From assembly GCF_018390515.1 (NCBI RefSeq), contig NZ_JAHBBK010000002.1, forward strand, positions 186,001 through 250,000: 64,000 nt of DNA, written 5' to 3'. Source of the stretch: Mucilaginibacter sp. Bleaf8 (GTDB lineage Bacteria > Bacteroidota > Bacteroidia > Sphingobacteriales > Sphingobacteriaceae). Shown in pieces: positions 9,665 to 18,609 of this stretch; the first letter of the stretch is position 1, and each line of letters opens with the position of its first letter. The notes under the pieces are model-generated. The model was not told where the DNA came from. It saw only the letters and a list, made by a program, of their open reading frames with translations, and ran no database searches. The position numbers and the translations under genes were made by a program.

Positions 9665-11731
9665 ATGGCAAAATTTTCGGTTTCGCGCCAAAAGGCTTTA
9701 TTACGTAAATACGCCGTCGGTGTTAAGTTTTTAATGATCCTATCGAGCGTGTGCTTGATCGTTTTGTGCTTACCCCGACAAGCTAAGTTCAGGTACGAGT
9801 TTGAGAAAGGCCGTATCTGGAGCCAGAAAGATCTGGTAGCACCATACAGCTTTGCTATCCTGAAAAGCCCTCAGCAAATAGAAGCCGATCAGGAAGAAGC
9901 GCTAAAAAGTGTTTTTCCCATTTATCAGCTTGATGCAGCCGTTGAGCAGCAACAGATGGAGGGCTTCAAAAGTGACTTTGATATTAAATGGGCCAACTCC
10001 GGCATCAGCGAAAAGTTAAAGAACGTACATCTGAAGGCAGGACAGGCCTTATTAAAACACGTTTACGAAACGGGCTTGCTTACGCTCAATGCGAAATACC
10101 TGCGCCATTCCGAAAACTATGGCATAACTATCGTAAATCATAACGTTGCTGTCGAAAAAAATACTACCGGTTTGTATACTAAAGAAAAAGCATTGGCTTA
10201 CTGCAATGCTGAACTGAATAGATACAGCCTGGTGGATAAAGCATTTATGCTGGATGTGCTGCAAAACCGCCTGCAAAACAACCTGAACTACGATGATAAA
10301 CTTACCCGGAAACTGGAAAACGATGTGCTGGAAAACCTGTCGACTACACGGGGCGTGGTGCAAAAGGGAGAGCTGATTGTAACCAAGGGAACGGTAATTA
10401 ACGATGAGGTTTACCAAAGACTACAATCTTACAAGCAATCATTTGAGGATAATGCCCAAACGAATGGCGACCATAAATTGGTATTGTTAGGTCAGTTTTT
10501 GCTGGTATGCATTGTGGTGCTGCTATTGGTGGTGTTTTTACGTCTTTTCCGTAAAGATATTTATTACGACAACCGGTTAGTTGGCCTGATACTGCTGGTT
10601 ATAACGGCCATGCTGGCCACCTTGTCATGGGCTATTTATGTACAGATTCCCAACTTGTACTATATACCTTATTGCATTGTTCCAATCATCATCCGCATTC
10701 TGTTTGATACGCGTTTGGCTCTCAATATCCATTTACTGGTTATATTAATTGCCGGATTTTTTGTGCCCAACAGTTTTGAGTTTGCCTACTATGAAATTAC
10801 GGCAGGCATGGTATCTATTTACAGTATCAAAAATCTGCTGCGTCGCGGGCAGTTCCTTACCTCAGCGGTAATTATTACACTTAATTATTTTGTTGCCTTT
10901 GTTGGGATATCGCTGATACGGGAAGGGAATATCAACAGTATTGAATGGGGAGAATTTTTGCCGTTCATTGTAAGTGTAATGCTTACTCTTTTGGCTTATC
11001 CTTTAATATATGCATTTGAGAAGGCATTCCGTATTACATCCGATCTTACATTAATTGAGCTCACTAATACCAATGCACCATTGCTGCGTGAAATGGCCTT
11101 TAAAGCACCGGGTACCTTTCAGCACTCCCTACAGGTAGCTAACCTGGCCGAGAATGCTATTTATGCCATAGGTGGTAATGCTTTACTTGTAAGGGCAGGG
11201 GCATTGTATCACGATATAGGTAAAATGGAGAACCCGCTTTATTTTATCGAGAATCAAAGTTCGGGCTTTAACCCGCATGATAAGCTATCATATGAAGAAA
11301 GTGCCCAGATCATCATACGGCACGTGCGTACAGGCGTGGAAATGGCACGCAAAGCCAACCTGCCCGAAACGATAATCAACTTCATACGCACACACCATGG
11401 CAATACCCGGGTAGACTATTTTTATCAATCTTTTCTGAAAAATTTCCCCGAAAAGTTTGTCGACGAGAATACTTTCCGGTATCCAGGGCCTATTCCTTTC
11501 TCCAAAGAAACAGGTGTTTTAATGATGGCCGACTCGGTTGAAGCGGCATCCCGCTCCCTTCGTGAACCTGACGCACAATCCATCAATGATCTTGTGGATC
11601 GGATTGTAAGCTACAAACTAAATCAAAACCAACTGAAAGACAGTGATATAACTTTGAAGGATATAGAGACGATAAAAAGCATATTTAAACGCATGCTGAT
11701 GAGTATTTATCACGTGCGAATAGATTATTGA
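9665..11731 (+). CDS. 7TM-HD family membrane phosphohydrolase (PgpH/YqfF-like)
   Basis: Membrane-bound HD-domain phosphohydrolase, 688 aa. The order is a single N-terminal transmembrane helix (about 20-38), a large extracytoplasmic domain (about 50-270, 7TMR-HDED type), seven hydrophobic helices (about 275-465) and a C-terminal HD domain. HD residues visible are FQHSLQVANLAENA, the catalytic pair in YHDIGKMENP (H516, D517) and HHGNTRVDYFY. Family members of known function (PgpH) hydrolyse cyclic di-AMP to pApA. Whether this protein does so is inference. Transcription is rightward, toward tRNA-Ser. Confidence 0.92.
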   Translation: MAKFSVSRQKALLRKYAVGVKFLMILSSVCLIVLCLPRQAKFRYEFEKGRIWSQKDLVAPYSFAILKSPQQIEADQEEALKSVFPIYQLDAAVEQQQMEGFKSDFDIKWANSGISEKLKNVHLKAGQALLKHVYETGLLTLNAKYLRHSENYGITIVNHNVAVEKNTTGLYTKEKALAYCNAELNRYSLVDKAFMLDVLQNRLQNNLNYDDKLTRKLENDVLENLSTTRGVVQKGELIVTKGTVINDEVYQRLQSYKQSFEDNAQTNGDHKLVLLGQFLLVCIVVLLLVVFLRLFRKDIYYDNRLVGLILLVITAMLATLSWAIYVQIPNLYYIPYCIVPIIIRILFDTRLALNIHLLVILIAGFFVPNSFEFAYYEITAGMVSIYSIKNLLRRGQFLTSAVIITLNYFVAFVGISLIREGNINSIEWGEFLPFIVSVMLTLLAYPLIYAFEKAFRITSDLTLIELTNTNAPLLREMAFKAPGTFQHSLQVANLAENAIYAIGGNALLVRAGALYHDIGKMENPLYFIENQSSGFNPHDKLSYEESAQIIIRHVRTGVEMARKANLPETIINFIRTHHGNTRVDYFYQSFLKNFPEKFVDENTFRYPGPIPFSKETGVLMMADSVEAASRSLREPDAQSINDLVDRIVSYKLNQNQLKDSDITLKDIETIKSIFKRMLMSIYHVRIDY

Positions 11732-11746
11732 AAATTTTTAAAAAAG

Positions 11747-11777
11747 TTTTGAAAGATTAACCTGTTTCCTATATTTG
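11747..11777 (+). promoter_or_regulatory. Promoter of tRNA-Ser
   Basis: TTTTG (11747-11751), 18 nt, then TATATTTG (11770-11777), a full match to the Bacteroidota primary sigma consensus. It lies 31 bp before the tRNA 5' end. Confidence 0.7.
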
Positions 11778-11808
11778 CAGTCCCCAAACACGGGGTGCTA
11801 ACGCAAAA

Positions 11809-11898
11809 GGTGAGGTGCCTGAGAGGCCGAAAGGATCAGTTTGCTAAACTGACGTACGGGAAACTGTACCGAGGGTTCGAATCCCTCCCTCACCGCCA
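11809..11898 (+). tRNA. tRNA-Ser (anticodon GCU)
   Basis: A class II tRNA with a long variable arm. The 7-bp acceptor stem GGTGAGG pairs with CCTCACC, then comes discriminator G and an encoded CCA at 11896-11898. The anticodon stem TCAGT/ACTGA holds the loop TTGCTAA, with anticodon GCT at 11843-11845 (reads AGC/AGU serine codons). The T arm has GGTTCGAATCC. It is a common type of integration target, and a recombinase remnant lies about 250 bp downstream. Confidence 0.97.
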
Positions 11899-11919
11899 GC
11901 AACTATAGTAAAACGCATT

Positions 11920-11957
11920 AAAAGCCTGTAAATGATGCATTTACGGGCTTTTTTTAT
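11920..11957 (+). terminator. Terminator of tRNA-Ser
   Basis: A 15-bp stem with one wobble (AAAAGCCTGTAAATG with CATTTACGGGCTTTT) and a 3-nt loop, ending in seven T. It lies 21 bp after the tRNA. Confidence 0.85.
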
Positions 11958-12146
11958 TCTCAGTCATATCGTAAAACGCACATATTTTCACATAATTCCG
12001 TTGTGACTTTCATTGTGACTTTTTTCCAAGAGAAAAGCCACAATGAGAAGCCTGCAATACTCTGTTTGATAGGATGTTCACAAGATGTACATCTTGATTT
12101 TTCTTAGCCGCATTTCGATATTTATTCACCCAAAAAATGTGTCGTC

Positions 12147-12320
12147 ATGTTGGAAAAAAGTTTTGGTATTTTATTTTACCTCAGAAAGCAAAGAAATTAA
12201 AAATCAGATTTGATGTACGTTTACCTCAAAGTTATGGTAGACGGCGTTCCATGGAAGTGTCCGTGAAACGTTCTTGGTCCTCTACGCGCTGGAATTATAA
12301 GGCTCAAGCCGGAGACAACA
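12147..12320 (+). pseudogene. Tyrosine recombinase/integrase remnant (Arm-DNA-binding domain)
   Basis: Reading from the ATG at 12147 gives MLEKSFGILFYLRKQRN, then a TAA stop at 12198-12200, then KSDLMYVYLKVMVDGVP. After a frameshift near 12250 the other frame gives VSVKRSWSSTRWNYKAQAG. Pieced together, this is the N-terminal arm-binding domain of Bacteroidota phage-type integrases (family pattern: MLEKSFG.LFFLK..KN..G...IYLR.TVDG.P.E.STKR.W.P.RWN.KAGRA). The stop sits where the family usually has an aromatic residue, so one substitution could explain it. The catalytic domain is absent. Its place just after tRNA-Ser suggests a relic of integration there. Confidence 0.72.
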
Positions 12321-12442
12321 AGACACAGATTATTCCCGAAGAAAGCCCGAGTGGGGGTATAGCCACCATTTTAACAACCTTATCCGAACGGTTATTCTGG
12401 CGAATTAGCGACCTTACTACTGATTCCGGCATTTGAAACTGA

Positions 12443-12481
12443 GTTGATCTCACCATAAATAATTCTATTGGTGAGATCAAC
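12443..12481. repeat. Perfect 13-bp inverted repeat
   Basis: GTTGATCTCACCA (12443-12455) and its exact reverse complement (12469-12481) flank a 13-nt AT-rich loop. No T run follows, so it is not a standard terminator. It lies just past the integrase remnant and could be a leftover recombination site, an operator or a structured RNA. Confidence 0.6.
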
Positions 12482-12938
12482 CTTGATGTTACCTGATCGC
12501 TCATTTCAATGCTTGATGTGATAATACACATTTTTGTTTACTGTCGTTGCTGGCTTCTACTCTGGTTTAAAAATCTGAAGTCACCACCAAGTTAGTTATA
12601 CCAGTTTCTCTGCCGGTCTCATCGTAGCGGATCTGGACTCTTTAGATAATAATTAAAGCTTTTAGATAACCCAAAGTTTTTCTCTGTTCCAAAGGTTTAA
12701 AAAGGCCGTGCATTACCTCTTCACAGGCAGTCTAATTATGGATGTATTGCGTGCAGTTTTAAACGGTCTTAACCGGTAGCGATCAAAAAGTACGGTGAAT
12801 GCTCTATAATTATCTTTAATGATTAAAGATCATAAGTCTTCGTCTGTCAAGGTATTCAGGTGCATGTCAATAATTGGTTGAGTAAACTTGCAGTTTATAA
12901 ACTCATAAAGTGTATAAATCAATGGCTTGATGAAATTA

Positions 12939-12966
12939 TGAGACGAATCCACAAAAAGATGAACAG
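12939..12966 (+). promoter_or_regulatory. 28-bp locus motif, copy 1 (candidate response-regulator site)
   Basis: The motif starts TGAGACGAATCC and ends AGATGAACAG, and contains a direct repeat of AGAYGAA spaced 16 bp. The same 28-bp block recurs at 19958-19985 and 28453-28480, with a weaker copy at 28599-28626. Here it is followed after 21 nt by TACTTTG, a near-consensus -7 box, and then by the SusC gene. Confidence 0.6.
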
Positions 12967-13089
12967 AATATATATTGGCTAACCGTTTACTTTGACATTG
13001 TAAACAAATTATAAACCGCGCTGCCGCAGGCATTCACTCTACTGTGGCTAACTAATTACCTTGAGTACACGAATTAATGAAATCGGTGA

Positions 13090-13116
13090 CCGCCTTATTT
13101 TTGGCGGCCTTATTTT
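13090..13116 (+). other. Hairpin plus T run in the SusC leader
   Basis: CCGCC (13090-13094) pairs with GGCGG (13103-13107), and the sequence then runs into a T-rich tract. It may be the terminator of a lost gene or, if transcription starts near 13000, an attenuator inside the 5' leader of the SusC/SusD operon. Confidence 0.4.
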
Positions 13117-13250
13117 TTAAGATGAGCTGGAACGCCCGGATCTGACACATCCTGGATAGATGAAGTGTAAAAATGTAAGAAGCGCCCGGAATTGTAATAG
13201 CAGTCGGTAGTTAACCAGTTGCCTATAACCAATACCTAATAGTAAACCAT

Positions 13251-16200
13251 ATGAAGAAAGTTTTACATCAAGACAGGCGGAGCTGCGTCTTTGCCAGCCG
13301 TGGCAAGCTGCTCTCGATCATTTTAACGCTCATATCATTTTCCTTGAGCGTGCGCGCACAAGACGTATCAATTAAGGGAAAAGTGACTGATACACTCGGC
13401 ATAGCGCTACCGGGCGCGGTTGTAACTGTTAAGGGGACAACTGTGGGCACAAGTACAGACGTAGCCGGCAACTTTAATATCCGCGCAAAAAAAGGTGCCG
13501 TTTTGGTTGTGTCTTTACTTGGCTACGTTAGCCGTGAACTTGTGGCGGATGGAGGTGCTCCTTTGAATATCAGGTTGCGCGAGTCTACCAATAGTCTTAG
13601 CGATGTGGTGGTGATTGGCTATGGTACCGCAAGAAAGAAAGACCTTACCGGTGCTATTACACAGCTTAAGCCGGATAAGATCGCGGATGAGAATCCGCGT
13701 ACCGTACAGGATATTCTGCGAGGCACCCCGGGTCTGATCATCGGGCAGGATCCGTCAGCAAAAAGCGGCGGATCGATCAACATACGGGGGCAGAGGTCGG
13801 TTTACACGGCCGGCAACCACAATTCACCATTACTTGTTCTCGACGGCATGATCTTCTATGGCGAACTGTCAGAAATCAATCCCGATAATATTGAGCAAAT
13901 AGATGTGCTTAAAGATGCATCGGCTGCCGCTGTTTACGGTGCCCAATCGGCAAATGGAGTACTTATTATTACCACCAAGCGCGGAAAGCAGGGTAAGCCG
14001 AAGATCAATTTTACCTCTAACTTTGGACTATCAACCATGGGGGCGAACAGGCCGGTTTGGGGACCAGAAGGGTATTTGAAATACCGGGAGGACTGGTACA
14101 AGTCTGCTACTTACGGTACAAAGCCGTCAACCGGAAATTACGAGTCTTATAATGCCACATCAGGAGAATCTGCAGGTAAACCGGGCTATTATGATAAACC
14201 CACTGCAGAAATGTTATCCAGATACGGCCTCACCTTAGATGCATGGAGAGCATACTCTGTTAACGAGCCAGGTGCATCTGATGAACGGATTTATGCAAGG
14301 CGCCTCGGGCTCGATCATAACGTTATGGCAAACTACCTGTCCGGGAAAACCTTCGACTGGTATGACCATAGCTTTCGTAATGGTTTAAATCAGGATCATA
14401 ATGTTAGCGTTTCCGGTGCAAGCGATAAGATCAATTACTATATGTCTGCGGGTTACCTCAACAACCAGGGCGTTATTGTAGGCGATAATTATAAAGCTAT
14501 TCGTGCAAATTTGAAAGTGGACGGGCAGGTTACCAGATGGCTGAATATTGGCGCTAACGTTAACTATCAGAACCGTTCTGATGGAAATATTGCTACGGAT
14601 TGGGGTAATGCTATCATTTTTAACAGCCCTTTTGCTTCTTATAAAGATGACAACGGTAACTTGGTTGTGCATCCACAGGGCGATGGTCTTACAGGAACGG
14701 TTAGGGGGTATAACTATGATTTCAACAGGCAATATCAGGATCTACAGAGCGGCTACAGTGTGTTGAACACTATTTTCAACGCTAAGGTAAAGCTGCCTTT
14801 TAATATTAATTACTCCTTCAATTATTCTCCGCGACAACAATGGTTTTACAGGCGTTATTTTGCTTCGTCGTCTCATCCCGACTGGAGCCCCCTGTCTAAC
14901 AATGCCGGAGTTGATCGCGAGAACAGTTCACGTTTTGACTGGTCGCTCAATAATACCATTAACTGGGAGAAAGTTTTTGCCCAAAAGCACAGGGTCAATG
15001 TAACCCTGGTACAAGAAGCCGAAGAACGACAGTCATGGTATGACGTAATCAGGGCAAGAAATATAACGCCTACTGATGCTTTGGGCTTTCATGAAACCTC
15101 AAATGGCGACCGGCTTTTGAGCTCATTCGATACAGACGATGGCCGTCAAACAGCCGATGGTTTACTGGCCCGTCTGTTCTATTCGTATGATGATAGGTAC
15201 ATGTTCACAGGTTCTGCACGTCGCGACGGATATTCAGCATTCGGCACATCCAATCCGCGCGCAACATTCCTTTCGGCTGCACTGGGGTGGACGTTTACCA
15301 ACGAAAAGTTTTTTAAGTGGAATAATGTTCTGAGCAACGGTAAGCTGCGTTTATCGTACGGTCAAAATGGTAATCGCTCTCTCGATAACCCTTACATCGC
15401 GTTGGCCAATCTGGCTAACGGCGCCGGCACCCAGGGCTATATCAATGCAAACGGGGATTATGTACAGTTCTTTTACCTGCGGATAGACCGCCTGGCTAAC
15501 CGGGATTTGCAATGGGAAAAAACGGCTTCATTCAATGTCGGTCTCGATCTTGGATTTATAAAAGATCGCATTACCACCTCCTTAGATTATTTTGTGATGT
15601 CTACTACTGACATGATCATGAATCAATCCCTGCCGGGTTTTTCAGGGTTCAGTAGTATCACTACTAACCTGGGGGAGGTGCAGAATAATGGTTTTGAGCT
15701 ATCTATCTCATCACAAAACATAAAAACAAAAAACTTTGGATGGAATACCGCTTTTGGCTTTTCCAAATACAAGAACAAGATCAAGCACTTGTACTACCGT
15801 TTTGAGGATGTATTGGATGCGAACGGTAACGTTGTATCAAGCAGGGAAGTAAACGATATCGGTAATGGCTGGTTTATCGGGCAACCCATCAGTACTATCT
15901 GGAACTACAGGGTGACTGGTATATGGCAGGTTAACGAAATTGCTGAAGCTGCCAAATACGGTCAGCGTCCCGGCGACCCTAAAATAGCTAACAGCAATAG
16001 TGCGAATGATACTAAAAATGCAGATGGAAGCATTACACCGGTTTACAATGATGATGACAAGGAATTTCTGGGTCAGGAACAAGCGCCGATCATGTGGTCG
16101 TTGCGTAACGACTTTGCCTACAAAAGTTTCAATTTCTCCTTCAATATTTACTCTTATTGGGGACACAAGAGCCTCAACGGGGCTTATCTAAACCAGGACA

Positions 16201-16550
16201 ATGGTACATCTACCATTAGTCAGGGACTTGCCAATACTTACGAGAAGCCATACTGGACGCCGGAGAATCCCAGCGAATTTTGGGCGCGCCTGGAATCAAA
16301 AGGGCCGGCCGGTCTGAATGCACCACAACGAATTTTTGATCGTTCCTTTATCAGGCTCGATAACATTACAATGGGGTATAGCATCCCGAAAAAGGCCATA
16401 TCAACTTATAATATCGAAAATCTGAAGGTGTTTGCTTCTATCCGCAACGTAGCAGTATGGCGTAAAGATAAGAACTGGCGATACTGGGATATCGAAACCG
16501 GGCAAATGGCGCCAAGGATATTCACATTCGGCGTAAACCTAACTTTTTAA
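13251..16550 (+). CDS. SusC/RagA-family TonB-dependent outer membrane transporter
   Basis: Outer-membrane TonB-dependent importer for oligosaccharides, 1099 aa. After a signal peptide (cleavage near RAQD) comes a carboxypeptidase-regulatory-like beta domain (VSIKGKVTDTLGIALPGAVV), the TonB-box region (LSDVVVIGYGTARKKD), the plug (about 130-240, with INIRGQRSV and ASAAAVYGAQSANGVL) and the beta-barrel ending in the terminal aromatic TFGVNLTF. It has no STN domain, so it is not of the anti-sigma-coupled type, which fits control by the two-component system downstream. The SusD partner begins 11 bp after the stop. The substrate cannot be read from sequence; neighbouring GH105 and GH43 suggest pectic oligosaccharides. 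Confidence 0.95.
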   Translation: MKKVLHQDRRSCVFASRGKLLSIILTLISFSLSVRAQDVSIKGKVTDTLGIALPGAVVTVKGTTVGTSTDVAGNFNIRAKKGAVLVVSLLGYVSRELVADGGAPLNIRLRESTNSLSDVVVIGYGTARKKDLTGAITQLKPDKIADENPRTVQDILRGTPGLIIGQDPSAKSGGSINIRGQRSVYTAGNHNSPLLVLDGMIFYGELSEINPDNIEQIDVLKDASAAAVYGAQSANGVLIITTKRGKQGKPKINFTSNFGLSTMGANRPVWGPEGYLKYREDWYKSATYGTKPSTGNYESYNATSGESAGKPGYYDKPTAEMLSRYGLTLDAWRAYSVNEPGASDERIYARRLGLDHNVMANYLSGKTFDWYDHSFRNGLNQDHNVSVSGASDKINYYMSAGYLNNQGVIVGDNYKAIRANLKVDGQVTRWLNIGANVNYQNRSDGNIATDWGNAIIFNSPFASYKDDNGNLVVHPQGDGLTGTVRGYNYDFNRQYQDLQSGYSVLNTIFNAKVKLPFNINYSFNYSPRQQWFYRRYFASSSHPDWSPLSNNAGVDRENSSRFDWSLNNTINWEKVFAQKHRVNVTLVQEAEERQSWYDVIRARNITPTDALGFHETSNGDRLLSSFDTDDGRQTADGLLARLFYSYDDRYMFTGSARRDGYSAFGTSNPRATFLSAALGWTFTNEKFFKWNNVLSNGKLRLSYGQNGNRSLDNPYIALANLANGAGTQGYINANGDYVQFFYLRIDRLANRDLQWEKTASFNVGLDLGFIKDRITTSLDYFVMSTTDMIMNQSLPGFSGFSSITTNLGEVQNNGFELSISSQNIKTKNFGWNTAFGFSKYKNKIKHLYYRFEDVLDANGNVVSSREVNDIGNGWFIGQPISTIWNYRVTGIWQVNEIAEAAKYGQRPGDPKIANSNSANDTKNADGSITPVYNDDDKEFLGQEQAPIMWSLRNDFAYKSFNFSFNIYSYWGHKSLNGAYLNQDNGTSTISQGLANTYEKPYWTPENPSEFWARLESKGPAGLNAPQRIFDRSFIRLDNITMGYSIPKKAISTYNIENLKVFASIRNVAVWRKDKNWRYWDIETGQMAPRIFTFGVNLTF

Positions 16551-16561
16551 TCGAATTAAGT

Positions 16562-18490
16562 ATGAAAGCGAATAATTTGTATAGATCAGCCTTTTCATTA
16601 ATCGGGATATTGGCTGCTACTGTTTTCAGTGGTTGTAAAACAGACTATCTCAAGCCCGATCCGCTCTCCTTTTACTCACCCGAAGTTACGTTCAAGACCC
16701 GGGCCGGCCTTGATGCAACCATTGCTATGGCCGACAGGCATTTGCGCACTTATTGGAGCCACACAACAACTCGAGACATATCAGTTCCTATTAATACCGA
16801 GTACATGCTTTCAGATATTGCCGTTTCGGGTAAAACGGATGATGGTAATATTTTCGCCGATGTTTCCACTCGCTTAACGCCAACCAATGGTATACAAAAT
16901 GATGATGTGAATATGATATCATTTTTTTGGGGAGAAACCTATAACGGTATTAAGTATGCAAATACTATTACCAGCTTTATCGATAATGTACCAGGGCTGG
17001 ATCAGGCTACTAAACAGGAGTATCTGGGGCGGGCTTATTTTCACCGTGCTTTCCGGTACCTCGCGCTCTGCTTCCAGTTTAAGGACGTTCCATTGGTAAC
17101 TAAAATACTGACAGTGCCCAAACAAAATTATAAAACCACGAGCCGGGAGGCTATTCTGGAAATGATCACCGCTGATATGGAAAAGGCAGTGGAATGGGTT
17201 CCTGATCAATCGGGTATGCAGTATATCGGCATGATTAATAAAGCGGCCTGCCGCCAACTGCTCATCAAATGTTACTTGGCCACCGGCCAGTGGGATAAGG
17301 CGATAGTGCAAGCTAATATACTGATTAATAATTCGGGCTATGCATTAATGACCAATACGTTCGGTACGTTTGATAATCCGTCTCCATTAGCCTGGCCGGT
17401 TACCCGAAATGTGATATGGGATCTTCACCGGCCTGTAAATAAAGCCATAGCGGCAAATAAGGAAGTTTTATTACTGATGCCTAACCGCGAAAATACCGAT
17501 GCTACGATCAGGTACAAATCAATGCGTAACTGGGGACCAATGTGGAACCAGGCAGCATTGAAGTCGCCCAGCGGAAAAGTGCTTTTATCAGCAGCAAGAA
17601 CAGCTTCCAATTACAGAGCCCAGTATGATATTAATGGTTCGGTAGGGCGCGGGCTGGGTATGATCAGGCCCACCCATTTTGCGCAGTTCGGCCTCTGGCA
17701 AATCAATGGTGTAAACGACGCAACCGATCTTCGGCATAGCGCCGCGGTTGGTAACTGGGCAACCATGGAAGCACTGAAGTACAACGATCCCGCTGATTCC
17801 TTTTATGGGCAGAATCTGAGACTATATAACGGGACGACCTTATTGTGTACAGATACCATTCGTAGCTGGTTTAACTGGCCTCATTATAAAGTTTATATTG
17901 ATGATCCGGTTTATCAGGCCAATCTCAATTCTAACAGGAACGACGGTGGGGCCGCCGATTGGTATTGCTACCGCTTGGCCGAAACCTACTTGCTCAGGGC
18001 CGAAGCGCAGTATTACAAGGGCAACATTTCTGCAGCAACCGAAGATGTTAACACAGTAAGAAGAAGAGCGCAGTGCAGTCAGTTTTATACCAGCGTTAAC
18101 ATAGGCGATATTGTGAATGAGCGCGCACGCGAACTATACATGGAGGAGTGGCGGCATATGGAACTGAGCCGGATATCATACAGTTTGGCCCTAAGTGGCA
18201 AGCCAGATGAATTTGGGAATGTATACACCAAAGATGCCTTATCAACCAATAACTATTGGTTTCAGCGTATTCAAAAGTATAACGACTATTACAACAAAAA
18301 CAAAGTCACTGTAAGAAATCGTAGTTACACCATCGCGGCTTATAACATTTACTGGCCAATTCCACAAACCGCAATAAACTCCAACCTTTATGGCAAAATA
18401 CGCCAGAATGAAGGCTATACCGGTTTTGATGCCGGAACCTCTGTTTGGACCAAATGGCAGGATGCGGTAGCTGATGAAGACACCAATTGA
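16562..18490 (+). CDS. SusD/RagB-family glycan-binding lipoprotein
   Basis: Surface lipoprotein that caps the adjacent SusC barrel and binds glycan, 642 aa. The lipoprotein signal ends at TVFSGC, with lipid attachment at the Cys near residue 25. Typical features are the helical TPR-like N-terminal half (YFHRAFRYLALCFQFKDVPLVT, near residue 160), the C-terminal DWYCYRLAETYLLRAEAQY and INERARELYMEEWRHMELSR-type segments, and the ending WPIPQTAINSN. It lies 11 bp after SusC in one operon. It is somewhat longer than many SusD proteins (about 500-600 aa). Confidence 0.94.
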   Translation: MKANNLYRSAFSLIGILAATVFSGCKTDYLKPDPLSFYSPEVTFKTRAGLDATIAMADRHLRTYWSHTTTRDISVPINTEYMLSDIAVSGKTDDGNIFADVSTRLTPTNGIQNDDVNMISFFWGETYNGIKYANTITSFIDNVPGLDQATKQEYLGRAYFHRAFRYLALCFQFKDVPLVTKILTVPKQNYKTTSREAILEMITADMEKAVEWVPDQSGMQYIGMINKAACRQLLIKCYLATGQWDKAIVQANILINNSGYALMTNTFGTFDNPSPLAWPVTRNVIWDLHRPVNKAIAANKEVLLLMPNRENTDATIRYKSMRNWGPMWNQAALKSPSGKVLLSAARTASNYRAQYDINGSVGRGLGMIRPTHFAQFGLWQINGVNDATDLRHSAAVGNWATMEALKYNDPADSFYGQNLRLYNGTTLLCTDTIRSWFNWPHYKVYIDDPVYQANLNSNRNDGGAADWYCYRLAETYLLRAEAQYYKGNISAATEDVNTVRRRAQCSQFYTSVNIGDIVNERARELYMEEWRHMELSRISYSLALSGKPDEFGNVYTKDALSTNNYWFQRIQKYNDYYNKNKVTVRNRSYTIAAYNIYWPIPQTAINSNLYGKIRQNEGYTGFDAGTSVWTKWQDAVADEDTN

Positions 18491-18609
18491 TACATCTCCT
18501 TATCTTAAAAGGCTATAATTAATCGAGGCTGTTTCTAATCTAATTAACCACAAGAAACACCGAACTCACAGGACAAAATCAATAAAATTTTTAAGCAATA
18601 AAGTTACTC

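Larger units (their letters stand above)
11959..13250. other. Gene-poor junction between core and accessory regions
   Basis: About 1.3 kb without an intact gene. It holds an inactivated tyrosine-recombinase fragment (12147-12320), a 13-bp inverted repeat (12443-12481), a copy of the locus-wide 28-bp motif (12939-12966), a hairpin followed by T residues (13090-13116) and the SusC leader. Short open frames here (for example minus-strand 12830-13033) have no recognisable content. Confidence 0.6.

Noticed and set aside
12304..12531. 75-codon minus-strand open frame overlapping the integrase remnant
   Set aside because: The plus strand matches the integrase family; the minus frame matches nothing and spans the inverted repeat.
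12830..13033. 67-codon minus-strand open frame in the junction region
   Set aside because: No recognisable content, and it overlaps the conserved 28-bp regulatory motif.
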